Below are positions 9,734-18,632 of a DNA stretch of 64,000 bases, piece after piece. The translations under genes and the position numbers were made by a program. This DNA is from Phyllobacterium sophorae. GTDB taxonomy: Bacteria > Pseudomonadota > Alphaproteobacteria > Rhizobiales > Rhizobiaceae. The stretch is from assembly GCF_003010965.1 (NCBI RefSeq), contig NZ_PGGM01000007.1:62001-126000 (forward strand), in the 5' to 3' direction. Position 1 is the first letter of the stretch, and the number at the start of each line of letters is the position of its first letter. The notes beneath the pieces are model-generated. The model saw nothing but the letters and a program-made list of their open reading frames with translations, did not search any database and had not been told where the DNA came from.

Positions 9734-11401
9734 TTGTGCAGACTTAAAAATTTGAATCAGGACAGTTTCTTGAAAACCCATGACGTTCTCAACCAGACGC
9801 CCCCGATGATCGGCCTCAATGCCTATCTGGGTGATCCGCTGTTGATGCAGATCACCAAGCGGTTTCCGCAGGGTATACGTACCGAACTGGAGCAGAGCGG
9901 GCGCTTCGTTCTTTCCGGCGACGCGCAGGATCTCGCGAGGCTGGCAAATACGGAAACGCCGAAACTTCGCACCCATGACCGTCAGGGCCGCCGAATCGAC
10001 GTCGTCGACTATCATCCGGCCTACCACGCGCTGATGCGCCGCTCGGTCGGGCAGGGACTCCATTCCTCTATCTGGGAGGATGGCAAACCGGAGGCCGGAT
10101 TGCGCCATCAATCCCGTGCCGCACGGTTCTATCTGGCAGCCCAGCTGGAATGCGGGCATCTTTGTCCGCTGACCATGACGAGCGCGTCGCTGGCGGCTCT
10201 TATGGCGGCGCCTAATCTTTACCGCGAGTGGTCGCCGCTGATCCTGCCGCGCAAATATGATTCCAGTAACAGATCACCGGCGAAGAAGACTGGCCTGACC
10301 CTCGGCATGGGAATGACCGAGAAGCAGGGTGGCACCGATGTTCATACGAATACGACACGAGCTGAACCCGCCGGAAGTGGCTTTTACCGGATCACCGGCC
10401 ACAAATGGTTCATGTCCGCGCCGATGTCCGATGCTTTTCTCGTCCTGGCGCAGGCGCGGGAAGGATTGTCGTGTTTTCTCGTGCCACGCATTCTTCCCGA
10501 CGGCTCGTCGAATGGTTTCCGCTTCCAGCGCCTGAAAGACAAGCTCGGTAATCGTTCGAATGCTTCTTCGGAAGTCGAGTTCGACAATGCGCTCGGTCAA
10601 ATGGTCGGCAATCCGGGCGATGGGGTCAAGACGATCATCGACATGGTGACCCTGACCCGCCTCGACTGCGCGATTGCTTCATCAGGCTTGATGCGGGCGG
10701 GCCTCGCCGAAGCGGTACATCATGCGCGCCATCGCATTGCTTTCGAGAGCCCGTTGATTGACAAGCCGCTGATGTTGCGGGTTCTGGCCGACATGTCTCT
10801 GGACGTGGCCGGAGCCACCGCACTGGCGCTTCGTCTTGCACGCGCTTTCGACAATGCCGCGAAGGATCGCGGTGAAGCGGCTTTCGCGCGCGTCATGACA
10901 CCTGTCGTCAAATATTGGGTGGCAAAGATTGCGCCTGCAATGCTTTATGAAGCCATGGAGTGCCTCGGCGGCAACGGTTACATTGAAGAAGGCAATCTGG
11001 CCCGGTTCTATCGTGAAGCGCCGGTCAACGCGATTTGGGAAGGTTCGGGCAATGTCATGGCGCTCGATGTGCTGCGTGTGCTGAAGCGTGGCCCGCAGTT
11101 GTTTGATGACGTTTTGAACTGGATCGGGGCCCAATTGGGACGCGGCGGGCAGGGTACCGTCGAAGTCTTGCGTGCCGCCATGCGCGTTGCGGAAAACGAT
11201 GAGGGCGCGGCGCGAATCTTGACCGAGCAGCTGGCACTGGCAGCGGCCGGGGCTGAATTGCGGCACCTCCAGTCCGAAGATATCGCCGACGCCTTCATTG
11301 AGACGCGACTCGGAGGTCAGTGGCGCACGACTTACGGCATGCTTGATGCGCGCCACAATGCCAAAAATATCGTCAACTCGTTATATCCGCCAGCTAACTG
11401 A
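9734..11401 (+). CDS. aidB: AidB-like acyl-CoA dehydrogenase
   Basis: FAD flavoprotein of the acyl-CoA dehydrogenase superfamily, most like Escherichia coli AidB, which is induced in the adaptive response to alkylation and binds DNA. The 555-residue product follows AidB closely: YHPAYHALM near residue 97, GMGMTEKQGG, HKWFMSAPMSDAFLVLAQ, RLKDKLGNRSNASSEVEF, EAMECLGGNGYIEE and VNAIWEGSGNVMALDVLR. The C-terminal region is the alpha-helical DNA-binding part in the known structure. The first ATG is used here, but a TTG or a later codon could be the true start, since the homologous region begins about 20 residues in. It stands alone, divergent from the ABC operon. Native substrate is not established for this family. 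Confidence 0.9.
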   Translation: MCRLKNLNQDSFLKTHDVLNQTPPMIGLNAYLGDPLLMQITKRFPQGIRTELEQSGRFVLSGDAQDLARLANTETPKLRTHDRQGRRIDVVDYHPAYHALMRRSVGQGLHSSIWEDGKPEAGLRHQSRAARFYLAAQLECGHLCPLTMTSASLAALMAAPNLYREWSPLILPRKYDSSNRSPAKKTGLTLGMGMTEKQGGTDVHTNTTRAEPAGSGFYRITGHKWFMSAPMSDAFLVLAQAREGLSCFLVPRILPDGSSNGFRFQRLKDKLGNRSNASSEVEFDNALGQMVGNPGDGVKTIIDMVTLTRLDCAIASSGLMRAGLAEAVHHARHRIAFESPLIDKPLMLRVLADMSLDVAGATALALRLARAFDNAAKDRGEAAFARVMTPVVKYWVAKIAPAMLYEAMECLGGNGYIEEGNLARFYREAPVNAIWEGSGNVMALDVLRVLKRGPQLFDDVLNWIGAQLGRGGQGTVEVLRAAMRVAENDEGAARILTEQLALAAAGAELRHLQSEDIADAFIETRLGGQWRTTYGMLDARHNAKNIVNSLYPPAN

Positions 11402-11692
11402 GCTGACGCCTCCTCCAGGGCAGTCCATTTGACCTTCCACGCAGTGCACGCACCGCGTGCATTGCGTCGTCTTGTCAAAAAATCCCGATGACACAGCAAA
11501 AAAATGCACAAGCAGCCGGAATGGGGGCTCGCTAATACCTTCAATTTGAATTAAATTTTCGTAAATTAACCTTAACAAACGGTTTACGTTGCGGTGAATT
11601 TCTTAAACGATATCACTACAACACGAAAATGCACTGCAAAAACGCAGGGTTAAGAAAAAATGATTAGGCCATTCCAAGCGAGGAGAAACTGA

Positions 11693-12016
11693 ATGCGCAG
11701 CTTCCTGATTTTCTGGGCGGGACCGCTGGGCTTCTTGTGGGGATGGTATTTTCTCTCCTATTACGACCTGAGCATGGGCATGTATTTTTTCAGCCGCGAC
11801 ATGCATGACCTGGTTTTCAGGATTTACGGCAATGCGCTGGGCATCGCGCCGGAGAGTATTCCACCATTGGTTGCACGGGCATGCATCTTCGATACTGGCT
11901 TGGTCTTGTCGCTGATCGCTTTCCGCCGCCGGAAGAAAATTCTTGCCTGGGTTAGGGCGTGGCGGGCGGCCCGAGTTGCTTATGGAAAGGAACTGCCGTC
12001 AGTATCCGTTTCCTGA
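11693..12016 (+). CDS. DUF6105-like small membrane protein
   Basis: A 107-residue protein with an N-terminal membrane segment ([20 protein letters not shown], about 4-23) and a second around residues 68-82, then a basic tail ([17 protein letters not shown]). The start has a GAGGAGAAA-like ribosome-binding site (AGCGAGGAGAAACTGA). I recognise the pattern as the rhizobial DUF6105 family, from memory, with no known function. Its last 37 bases overlap the 3' end of the convergent ruvX gene. The positive-inside rule would place the C-terminal tail in the cytoplasm. Upstream lies a 291-base gap containing several TTAA/TTAACC words. Confidence 0.75.
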   Translation: MRSFLIFWAGPLGFLWGWYFLSYYDLSMGMYFFSRDMHDLVFRIYGNALGIAPESIPPLVARACIFDTGLVLSLIAFRRRKKILAWVRAWRAARVAYGKELPSVSVS

Positions 12017-12495
12017 CGCAGGCTTTGCAGGCGGTCCAACGCGCCTTGCAGAATGAAGGCGGCCGCCGCTGAATCGATGCGCTCGGCACGTTTTTGCCTC
12101 GATACATCCATGCCGATCAGAACCCGTTCCGCTGCAACGGTTGACAGGCGTTCATCCCAATAGACGAACGGCAGATCGGTGAGCTTTTCCATGTTTCGGA
12201 CGAATGCGCGGGTTGCCTGAACACGCGGCCCCTCGCTGCCATCCATGTTCACCGGCAATCCGATGACGATGGCACCAACATTCTCGGCATTCAATGCTTT
12301 CAACAAATCCTGCGCGTCATGGGTGAATTTCCGGCGTTTCAATACCGGACGCGGATTCGCGAAGGAAAATCCGCGATCGGAAATGGCGATACCGATCGTT
12401 TTCGTGCCGAGGTCGAGACCGGCCACGGTCTTGCCCTCCGCCACATGATCTTCCAACTGTTCAATCGTCAGTACCGTCAATTTGATGTTTTCCAT
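11980..12495 (-). CDS. ruvX: YqgF/RuvX family, putative pre-16S rRNA nuclease
   Basis: RNase H-fold nuclease of 171 residues. YqgF in E. coli takes part in 5' processing of 16S rRNA; the family was earlier proposed as an alternative Holliday junction resolvase. Motifs seen are [15 protein letters not shown] (27-41) with the first acidic residue, [15 protein letters not shown] in the middle, [14 protein letters not shown], and the C-terminal [10 protein letters not shown] with the last aspartate. The start at 12495 gives a slightly long N-terminus (about 20 residues before the first strand), usual in rhizobia. The gene is divergent from the UPF0173 hydrolase with a 104-base gap. Confidence 0.92.
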   Translation of the reverse strand: MENIKLTVLTIEQLEDHVAEGKTVAGLDLGTKTIGIAISDRGFSFANPRPVLKRRKFTHDAQDLLKALNAENVGAIVIGLPVNMDGSEGPRVQATRAFVRNMEKLTDLPFVYWDERLSTVAAERVLIGMDVSRQKRAERIDSAAAAFILQGALDRLQSLRQETDTDGSSFP

Positions 12496-12599
12496 ACTTG
12501 AAATGCCGGTTGATAGATCGCTTTAATCCACAACATCTGTCACATAGCCGCTCTAAACGCCTGTGGCGAGCATTCACTTGTTATTGAAGGGATAAGGAC

Positions 12600-13304
12600 A
12601 TGAAAATCACATGGCTCGGCCATTCGGCCTTCCGGATCGAAACAGCGAAAAGCACGATCCTGATCGACCCCTTTCTCAAAGGAAATCCGGGCGCAAAAGG
12701 CGTGGACTTCAAGGAAGCAGCAAAGGGCGTGAGCCACATTGTCTTGACTCACGGCCATGGCGATCATGTCGGCGATACAGTTGAGCTCTCCAAGGATACC
12801 GGTGCGCTGGTTACAGGCAATGCGGACTTGGTGACCTGGCTCGCGAACCGCGGCGTTGCCCGCGTCGATCCCACCAACACCGGTGGGACGGTTTCTTATG
12901 ATGGTTTCACTGTAACCTATGTCAACGCGCTGCATTCGTCCGCATTCATGACCGAGGATGGCGTTTCGCATTCATTGGGCAGCGCCAATGGCGTTGTGCT
13001 TCACTTCGACGATGAACCGACACTCTATCACATGGGCGATACGGACATATTCTCGGACATGGCACTAATCAACGAGCTGCACCAGCCGGAAATCGGTATC
13101 GTGCCGATCGGTGACCGCTTTACGATGGGCGGCGCCGTCGCAGCTCTTGCTGCGCGCCGTTATTTCAAATTTGCGAAGGCCATTCCCTGCCATTACGGCT
13201 CATTCCCGATCATCGATCAAACAGCAGACAAGTTTATCGCCGCGATGGAAGACGGCGCGAGTGAAGTTATTGTCGCCAGGACAAATGAGGGTTTTACGGT
13301 TTGA
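12600..13304 (+). CDS. UPF0173 metallo-beta-lactamase-fold hydrolase
   Basis: A 234-residue metal-dependent hydrolase of the UPF0173 group. The metal motif [10 protein letters not shown] (50-59) supplies H51, H53, D55 and H56. Further ligands sit in the segments around [17 protein letters not shown] and [11 protein letters not shown] ribosome-binding site AAGGGATAAGGAC precedes the ATG. The physiological substrate of this family is unknown. Relatives of UlaG act on cyclic phosphates or lactones, but that is too distant to assign here. It is complete and stands 57 bases before the next plus-strand gene, with which it may be co-transcribed. Confidence 0.9.
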   Translation: MKITWLGHSAFRIETAKSTILIDPFLKGNPGAKGVDFKEAAKGVSHIVLTHGHGDHVGDTVELSKDTGALVTGNADLVTWLANRGVARVDPTNTGGTVSYDGFTVTYVNALHSSAFMTEDGVSHSLGSANGVVLHFDDEPTLYHMGDTDIFSDMALINELHQPEIGIVPIGDRFTMGGAVAALAARRYFKFAKAIPCHYGSFPIIDQTADKFIAAMEDGASEVIVARTNEGFTV

Positions 13305-13361
13305 TGCAGGCTTGCTAAAGCAGCTTTGCTTAAGAAAAACATAGATATCCTGGAGAGCGAT

Positions 13362-14972
13362 GTGCGTAGACTGCTTCTGATTTCCTGCGCGATGGCCGCG
13401 ACGACACCTGCCTTGGCACAAACGATTGACACAAAGGGTGCGAAAGAGCTCGCGGAAACGCTGTCAAAATACGTCGGTAAGACGGCTATCGAAAAGAAGA
13501 TCATCGATGTCCGTCCGGAAGGAGATGGCTATCGCGTCACATTCAGCTCGGGAAAGCTGCTCGAATCGCTGCCTAAACAGGAATACTTCAAGGGTGATTT
13601 CGGCGAATACAGCCTGCTGACCAAACCGCTCGTTGACGGAACGTGGAACGTTGCATCCACGATCATGCCTTCCGGCTCGGTTGAAATGACGACGCCGAAT
13701 GGACCTGAATCTGTTCAATGGTCGGTCGACAATGCCAGCATGAACGGAATATTCGACCCGAAGATTGGCGCATTCTCCAATGCGTCGTTCTCCTACGGCT
13801 CATTCAAGATGAAGTCGACCAGTCCGACACAGGATATGGAAGCAAGTGCGAATTCAGCCAAAGGCGAAATGATTGCGTCGGCGGCAGCGGGTGGCGTTGA
13901 TTTCAGCAATGTTCAATCCGCGTCCGATTTTCGGGAAACGATGATCATCAAGACGCCTCCACCGGCCGATGACGCGGCGACAGACGGTGGCATTGCTACG
14001 GTACCAGCTGCTCCAGCCGATCCGCTGAAGGTGGTCGTTCGGGGCGGCGAACTCGGAGTCTATGCTGAAGGCAAGGGGTTCCGCAACCTTCAACTCCTCG
14101 ACCTATGGGCTTTCTTCATTGCTCACTCAGACCAAAAGTCGCTGAAGGATTCGGAGCAGGCCGAGCTGAAGTCCAAGCTTCTCGCGGCGCTGCCGCTTTG
14201 GGACAAGCTTTCCGGCGCCTATCGGTTTGCCGATCTGGATGTTGAAACGCCGCTTGGACTTTTCGCTGCAAAAAGCATTTCGCAGGAACTGAAATTCGAC
14301 GGCATCAGCACGAGCGGCGAATACCATTATGCGTTGCGCACCAACGGCTTGAAATATCCGTCTCTGCCAATACCGGAATGGAGCGTGCAATTCCTGCCGA
14401 CGGACGTGGAACTGGCACTCGGCACCACGGGGATCGATCTCGATACGGTGACCAGGGCGGCGATCGCTGACATGGACCTGAACCGGGACAAAGCCTTCTC
14501 CGAAGAGTTCGAAGCAAGCACTGCTGCCGCATTCATGATGAACCCGCCAAAGGTGGTTATCGACAAGAGCCTGATCAGGACGGCGGATGCGGAACTGACT
14601 GTCGAGGGTGAAGTGTCATTCACGGCAATGAAGCCGGAAAGCCGCACCACATGGGAAATGACGGGTTTCGATGCCGCTCTCGACCGTCTGACAAAGGCTT
14701 CCGAGCAGGAACCGGAAATCAAGAACTATATTGTCTTCATCAAGCTCGCCAAGGATTTCGGTACGCAACTGCCGAACGGCCATATCCAGTGGATTGTCGA
14801 CCAGAAGGCCGATGGCTCGGTGAATATCAACGGCAATCCGGTCAAGGGACCCGATCCGGTTGTCGAACCCGGCAACGATGAGACGCTGGATGGCGGAGCG
14901 CCGCTGGATGACGGGGAGGACGACGAAGGCATGGACGATGGCATTGTGGTGACGCCGCCTGCACCACAGTAA
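13362..14972 (+). CDS. large exported protein of unknown function, 536 aa
   Basis: I place the start at a GTG (13362) because CTGGAGAG lies at the right distance upstream and the first residues then form a signal peptide (RRLLLISCAMAATTPALAQ, cut after about residue 20). An ATG 12 codons earlier would bury that signal. The mature protein is mostly predicted beta structure with repeated short strands (WSVDNASMNGIF, ASFSYGSFKMKS, YHYALRTNGLKYPSLPIP). It ends in a low-complexity acidic tail rich in D, G and E. No cysteine pair or catalytic motif is evident. I do not recognise the family with confidence. Its export and beta-rich build suggest a periplasmic or envelope-associated role, which is inference. 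Confidence 0.7.
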   Translation: MRRLLLISCAMAATTPALAQTIDTKGAKELAETLSKYVGKTAIEKKIIDVRPEGDGYRVTFSSGKLLESLPKQEYFKGDFGEYSLLTKPLVDGTWNVASTIMPSGSVEMTTPNGPESVQWSVDNASMNGIFDPKIGAFSNASFSYGSFKMKSTSPTQDMEASANSAKGEMIASAAAGGVDFSNVQSASDFRETMIIKTPPPADDAATDGGIATVPAAPADPLKVVVRGGELGVYAEGKGFRNLQLLDLWAFFIAHSDQKSLKDSEQAELKSKLLAALPLWDKLSGAYRFADLDVETPLGLFAAKSISQELKFDGISTSGEYHYALRTNGLKYPSLPIPEWSVQFLPTDVELALGTTGIDLDTVTRAAIADMDLNRDKAFSEEFEASTAAAFMMNPPKVVIDKSLIRTADAELTVEGEVSFTAMKPESRTTWEMTGFDAALDRLTKASEQEPEIKNYIVFIKLAKDFGTQLPNGHIQWIVDQKADGSVNINGNPVKGPDPVVEPGNDETLDGGAPLDDGEDDEGMDDGIVVTPPAPQ

Positions 14973-15024
14973 GGAAGGCTCGTTCAAACACGCTTCCAAC
15001 CATGTTTGCTCAACATACCCGTCT

Positions 15025-15052
15025 TGTCCGTTGCGCTTGGCTGCAACGGACA
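15025..15052 (+). terminator. 10-bp perfect hairpin between the exported protein gene and gatC
   Basis: TGTCCGTTGC at 15025-15034 pairs perfectly with GCAACGGACA at 15043-15052 around an eight-base loop. It lies 53 bases after the preceding stop codon and 40 bases before gatC. Only a weak T stretch follows (CTCTTTG). It could be a terminator for the upstream gene or a leader structure of the gatC transcript. Confidence 0.5.
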
Positions 15053-15092
15053 CTATAGCTCTTTGATCAAAACTTGAATTTCAGGAATCCGT

Positions 15093-15380
15093 ATGTCTGT
15101 CGATATTTCTACCGTCAAGCGTGTAGCGCATCTTGCCCGTATCGCTGTAAGCGAAGACGATGCGACACGCATGACAAGCCAGTTGAATGCCATTCTTGGC
15201 TTCGTCGAACAGCTGAACGAGGTGAATGTCGAGGGTGTCGAACCGATGACCTCGGTTACGCCCATGGCGATGAAGAAGCGCGAGGATGTGGTCAATGACG
15301 GCAGCAAGGCGGCCGATATCGTTGCCAATGCTCCAATCCACGAGGAGAATTTCTTCGTGGTCCCGAAAGTCGTGGAGTAG
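15093..15380 (+). CDS. gatC: aspartyl/glutamyl-tRNA amidotransferase subunit C
   Basis: Small subunit (95 residues) that wraps GatA and stabilises the GatCAB complex, which converts Glu-tRNA(Gln) and Asp-tRNA(Asn) to the amides. The sequence shows the family pattern: [20 protein letters not shown] near the N-terminus, a middle helix [16 protein letters not shown], and the C-terminal [20 protein letters not shown] that lies on GatA. It is separated from gatA by a GNAT acetyltransferase gene, with gaps of 8 and 12 bases, so all three are very likely co-transcribed. No gatB follows in this window. Confidence 0.95.
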   Translation: MSVDISTVKRVAHLARIAVSEDDATRMTSQLNAILGFVEQLNEVNVEGVEPMTSVTPMAMKKREDVVNDGSKAADIVANAPIHEENFFVVPKVVE

Positions 15381-15388
15381 GCGCAGCG

Positions 15389-15871
15389 ATGGCTATTTCG
15401 GTTGCCGTTGAAACGCCGCTTCAGGATGATGTGCGCGCATTGGTCGACGATCTGAACGACCATCTCCTGCCGCTTTCTCCCATCGAGTTTCAGTTCAAGA
15501 TGACTGTTGAACAGATGGCAGGTGACGACACCACGGTTTTCGTGGCGCGCGATGAAGACGGACATGCTGTCGGCTGCGGGGCTCTCAAGGAGCACGGCGA
15601 TGGGGTCGGCGAAGTCAAGCGCATGTTTACCCGCCCCACGGTACGCGGCCAGCGTGTAGGCTCTGCCTTGCTCGACGCGATTACCAGCCTTGCGAAAGAT
15701 AAGGGCGTCACGCGCCTTGTACTCGAGACCGGCACTGGGCCGGGTTTCGCGGATGCGTATCGCCTTTATGAGCGTTCCGGCTTTACTCGCTGCGGCGTGC
15801 TCCTCGACTATCCGGATTCCGAACACAGTGCATTTTACGAAAAGCGGCTTGCCCTCGCGCCAGCCCAATAA
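15389..15871 (+). CDS. GNAT family N-acetyltransferase between gatC and gatA
   Basis: Single-domain acetyltransferase of 160 residues. The acetyl-CoA loop is visible as VRGQRVGSALLDA around residues 88-100 (motif A, Q/RxxGxG/A type). Before it is the core strand GVGEVKRMFTRPT, and after it the typical ALRLYERSGF-like ADAYRLYERSGF. The substrate is unknown; relatives act on amino acids, small amines or protein N-termini. It sits eight bases after gatC and 12 before gatA, so it shares their transcript. Whether the link to amidotransferase function is more than positional cannot be told from the sequence. Confidence 0.88.
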   Translation: MAISVAVETPLQDDVRALVDDLNDHLLPLSPIEFQFKMTVEQMAGDDTTVFVARDEDGHAVGCGALKEHGDGVGEVKRMFTRPTVRGQRVGSALLDAITSLAKDKGVTRLVLETGTGPGFADAYRLYERSGFTRCGVLLDYPDSEHSAFYEKRLALAPAQ

Positions 15872-15883
15872 ACAGGACTTGAT

Positions 15884-17365
15884 ATGACCGATCTGACCGC
15901 TCTCACCATTGCCGAGGCGCGCGACCAGCTGAAAGCGAAGGCGATCACCGCTACCGAGCTGACCGGCGCCTATATCCAGGCGATCGAGAACGCAAACGAG
16001 GCACTCAACGCCTATGTGGTGACCACGCCTGACAAGGCGCTACAGATGGCGAAAGCCTCCGATGCACGTCTTGCCTCCAGTAATGCCGGCGCCCTGGAAG
16101 GCATTCCCCTTGGCATCAAGGACCTGTTCGGTACAGAAGGTGTCCATACCCAGGCGTGCTCTCACATCCTCGATGGTTTCAAACCGCATTATGAATCCAC
16201 CGTCACCGCAAATTTGTGGGCGGATGGCGCTGTCATGCTCGGCAAGCTCAACATGGACGAGTTCGCCATGGGCTCATCCAATGAAAGCTCCTACTACGGC
16301 CCGGTGAAAAACCCCTGGCGCGCCAAGGGCTCCAACACCGATCTGGTGCCCGGCGGCTCGTCCGGCGGCTCGGCTGCTGCCGTCGCCGCACGGCTTTGTG
16401 CCGGCGCGACTGCAACCGATACCGGCGGTTCGATCCGCCAGCCTGCGGCCTTCACCGGCACGGTCGGCATCAAGCCGACCTATGGCCGCTGTTCGCGCTG
16501 GGGCATCGTTGCCTTCGCATCCTCGCTGGATCAGGCCGGACCGATCGCCCGCGACGTGCGCGATGCGGCGATCCTGCTGAAATCGATGGCATCGGTCGAT
16601 GCGAAAGATACGACGTCGGTGGATATCGCTGTTCCCGACTACGAGGCCGCGATCGGCAAGCCGCTCGCCGGTCTCAAGATTGGCATTCCGAAGGAATACC
16701 GTGTCGAGGGCATGCCGGAAGACATCGAAAAACTGTGGCAGCAGGGCATTGCCTGGCTAAAGGACGCCGGGGCCTCGATCGTCGATATCTCGCTGCCGCA
16801 CACGAAATACGCACTGCCGGCCTATTACATTGTCGCTCCGGCGGAAGCCTCATCCAACCTCGCCCGCTATGATGGCGTTCGCTATGGCTTGCGTGTTCCA
16901 GGCAGGGACATCGTCGACATGTACGAGAAGACCCGCGCCACAGGATTTGGCGATGAGGTCAAGCGCCGCATCATGATCGGCACCTATGTTCTGTCCGCCG
17001 GTTACTATGACGCGTACTACCTTCAGGCGCAGAAAGTACGCACGCTGATCAAGAAGGATTTCGAAGACGTCTTCAATGCGGGCGTCGACGCAATCCTGAC
17101 GCCAGCCACGCCTTCCGCGGCATTTGGTGTTGCGGATCAGGATATGGCCGCGGATCCAGTGAAAATGTATCTGAACGACATATTCACCGTAACCGTGAAC
17201 ATGGCCGGGCTGCCGGGCATAGCTGTTCCGGCAGGCCTCGATGCGCGAGGGCTGCCGCTGGGGCTGCAGCTCATCGGCCGGCCCTTCGACGAAGAAACGC
17301 TGTTCCAGACCGCCTATGTGATCGAACAGGCCGCAGGCAAGTTCAACGCGCCGAAATGGTGGTAA
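15884..17365 (+). CDS. gatA: aspartyl/glutamyl-tRNA amidotransferase subunit A
   Basis: Amidase-signature enzyme of 493 residues that releases ammonia from glutamine for the GatCAB complex. The Ser-cisSer-Lys triad is intact: K79 in PLGIKDLF, the cis serine at about 159 in the GGSSGGSA loop, and the nucleophile S183 in [10 protein letters not shown]. The C-terminal part has the expected [40 protein letters not shown]-type helices and [10 protein letters not shown]. It overlaps the next gene (a second GNAT) by ten bases. The usual partner gatB is not in this window, so it must be elsewhere. Normal length and intact motifs. Confidence 0.97.
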   Translation: MTDLTALTIAEARDQLKAKAITATELTGAYIQAIENANEALNAYVVTTPDKALQMAKASDARLASSNAGALEGIPLGIKDLFGTEGVHTQACSHILDGFKPHYESTVTANLWADGAVMLGKLNMDEFAMGSSNESSYYGPVKNPWRAKGSNTDLVPGGSSGGSAAAVAARLCAGATATDTGGSIRQPAAFTGTVGIKPTYGRCSRWGIVAFASSLDQAGPIARDVRDAAILLKSMASVDAKDTTSVDIAVPDYEAAIGKPLAGLKIGIPKEYRVEGMPEDIEKLWQQGIAWLKDAGASIVDISLPHTKYALPAYYIVAPAEASSNLARYDGVRYGLRVPGRDIVDMYEKTRATGFGDEVKRRIMIGTYVLSAGYYDAYYLQAQKVRTLIKKDFEDVFNAGVDAILTPATPSAAFGVADQDMAADPVKMYLNDIFTVTVNMAGLPGIAVPAGLDARGLPLGLQLIGRPFDEETLFQTAYVIEQAAGKFNAPKWW

Positions 17366-17835
17366 TCAGGCGCGCAAGAGCAGCCGACATTGCAGCTATC
17401 GCTGCGGTCGGCTCTCGTGCATGGGCGTCCAACATCTTTTCGTTCGAGCCGGAATTGCCGGGCATGCGCGCGCATGTGGAGAAGGCATTCCTCACATTTG
17501 CCCAAGCTTTCTTCGCCGACGTGCAGGTGGCCGAGATTGAAGAAGCCATTGTCGGCTGGGGCGCGAGGGATGAAGATAATGACTACATCTCCGATCTGTG
17601 GGTAGAGCCCGCCGTGCAGGGGCAGGGCATAGGCACGTCACTGCTGCGCGCTTTGAAGCTGGCTGTAGCGGAAGCCGGCTATACCCATGCCCGCATCAGT
17701 ACCCACGCCCGCAATGTTGGCGCCATACGGCTCTATGAGCGCGAGGGTTTCAGAATCGTCGAGCAGGGACCCGAGTGGTCGACAAGCCTGGAGCGTGAAA
17801 TCGACAAGGTGAAGATGCTGGCGGAGCTCGGCTGA
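17356..17835 (+). CDS. GNAT family N-acetyltransferase
   Basis: Acetyltransferase of 159 residues with motif A as [15 protein letters not shown] (about 91-105), preceded by the strand [13 protein letters not shown]. The downstream segment [18 protein letters not shown] is the classic GNAT tail. The wording around IRLYEREGF resembles RimI-like enzymes, but the substrate cannot be assigned. The start codon lies inside the last codons of gatA (ten-base overlap), and only two bases separate its stop from the YdcF-like gene. It is therefore probably part of one transcript from gatC onward. Unrelated in detail to the GNAT before gatA. Confidence 0.87.
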   Translation: MVVIRRARAADIAAIAAVGSRAWASNIFSFEPELPGMRAHVEKAFLTFAQAFFADVQVAEIEEAIVGWGARDEDNDYISDLWVEPAVQGQGIGTSLLRALKLAVAEAGYTHARISTHARNVGAIRLYEREGFRIVEQGPEWSTSLEREIDKVKMLAELG

Positions 17836-17837
17836 AC

Positions 17838-18632
17838 ATGTTCTTCTATCTTTCGAAAATCTTCTGGTTTTTTGCCCAGCCGCTTAATTTTTCGATCCTG
17901 TTGATGGGGCTGACATTTATCGCGCTAATCTTTGCCTGGCGTCGCACGGCAATGCTCACGGCGGCCTGCGCCTTCCTCATCCTTGGTCTCGGCGCGTGGA
18001 CATCGCTGGGCGCTATCCTCATGCACCCGCTCGAGGATCGCTTTCAGCGCCCGGCTTCTTTGCCGGAGAGGGTCGACGGGATCGTCGTTCTGGGCGGCGG
18101 CTTCGAGGCCGGAATCAATCTCGTGCGCGGAGGTTACGAGCTGAATTCCAGCGGAGACCGTTTTGTCGAGGCAGCAATTCTCGGAGCACGTCATCCGGAA
18201 GCGAAGGTCGTGGTTACTGGTGGAGCCGGGACGATAATCCTTGAGGGTGAGGCAGATGGCACAACGGCACCGAAATTGTTGACCCGTCTTGGTATCGGCC
18301 CCGAGCGGCTCATCCTCGAAAGCCAGTCGCGTAACACCTATGAAAATGCGGTTTTCACGAAGGAGATCGTCAATGCCAAGCCGGGCGAGACCTGGCTGCT
18401 TGTCACCTCGGCCTTTCATATGCCACGCTCCGTTGGCCTCTTCCGCAAAGCTGGTTTTGATGTCGTGCCGTGGCCGTCGGATTACCGCACATCGGGCAGG
18501 GAAACGATTGGCATCGCACAGGACAATCCGCAGGATTCCCTGCAAAACACGTCAATGGCGCTTCGGGAGTGGATGGGCCTGTTTGTTTACTGGATGACTG
18601 GTCGCATCGATCAGCTGTTGCCATCGCCATGA
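17838..18632 (+). CDS. YdcF family (DUF218) membrane-anchored protein
   Basis: A 264-residue protein with two N-terminal membrane segments (LNFSILLMGLTFIALIFAW around 17-35 and LTAACAFLILGLGAWTSLGA) followed by a DUF218 domain. The domain motifs are GIVVLGGGFE, VVVTGGAG, LESQSRNTYENA and LLVTSAFHMPRSVGLF. Related proteins include ElyC/SanA-type envelope factors; ElyC is implicated in peptidoglycan and enterobacterial antigen precursor metabolism. The exact reaction is unknown. Its stop overlaps the start of the next gene as ATGA, indicating translational coupling. Export of the DUF218 domain to the periplasm is likely from the topology, but this is inferred. Confidence 0.88.
   Translation: MFFYLSKIFWFFAQPLNFSILLMGLTFIALIFAWRRTAMLTAACAFLILGLGAWTSLGAILMHPLEDRFQRPASLPERVDGIVVLGGGFEAGINLVRGGYELNSSGDRFVEAAILGARHPEAKVVVTGGAGTIILEGEADGTTAPKLLTRLGIGPERLILESQSRNTYENAVFTKEIVNAKPGETWLLVTSAFHMPRSVGLFRKAGFDVVPWPSDYRTSGRETIGIAQDNPQDSLQNTSMALREWMGLFVYWMTGRIDQLLPSP

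Noticed and set aside
11551-11575. TTAA words before the DUF6105 gene as a CtrA box
   Set aside because: The two TTAA words at 11551 and 11566 are 11 bases apart, not the seven of the CtrA consensus; the third at 11572 is only two bases on.
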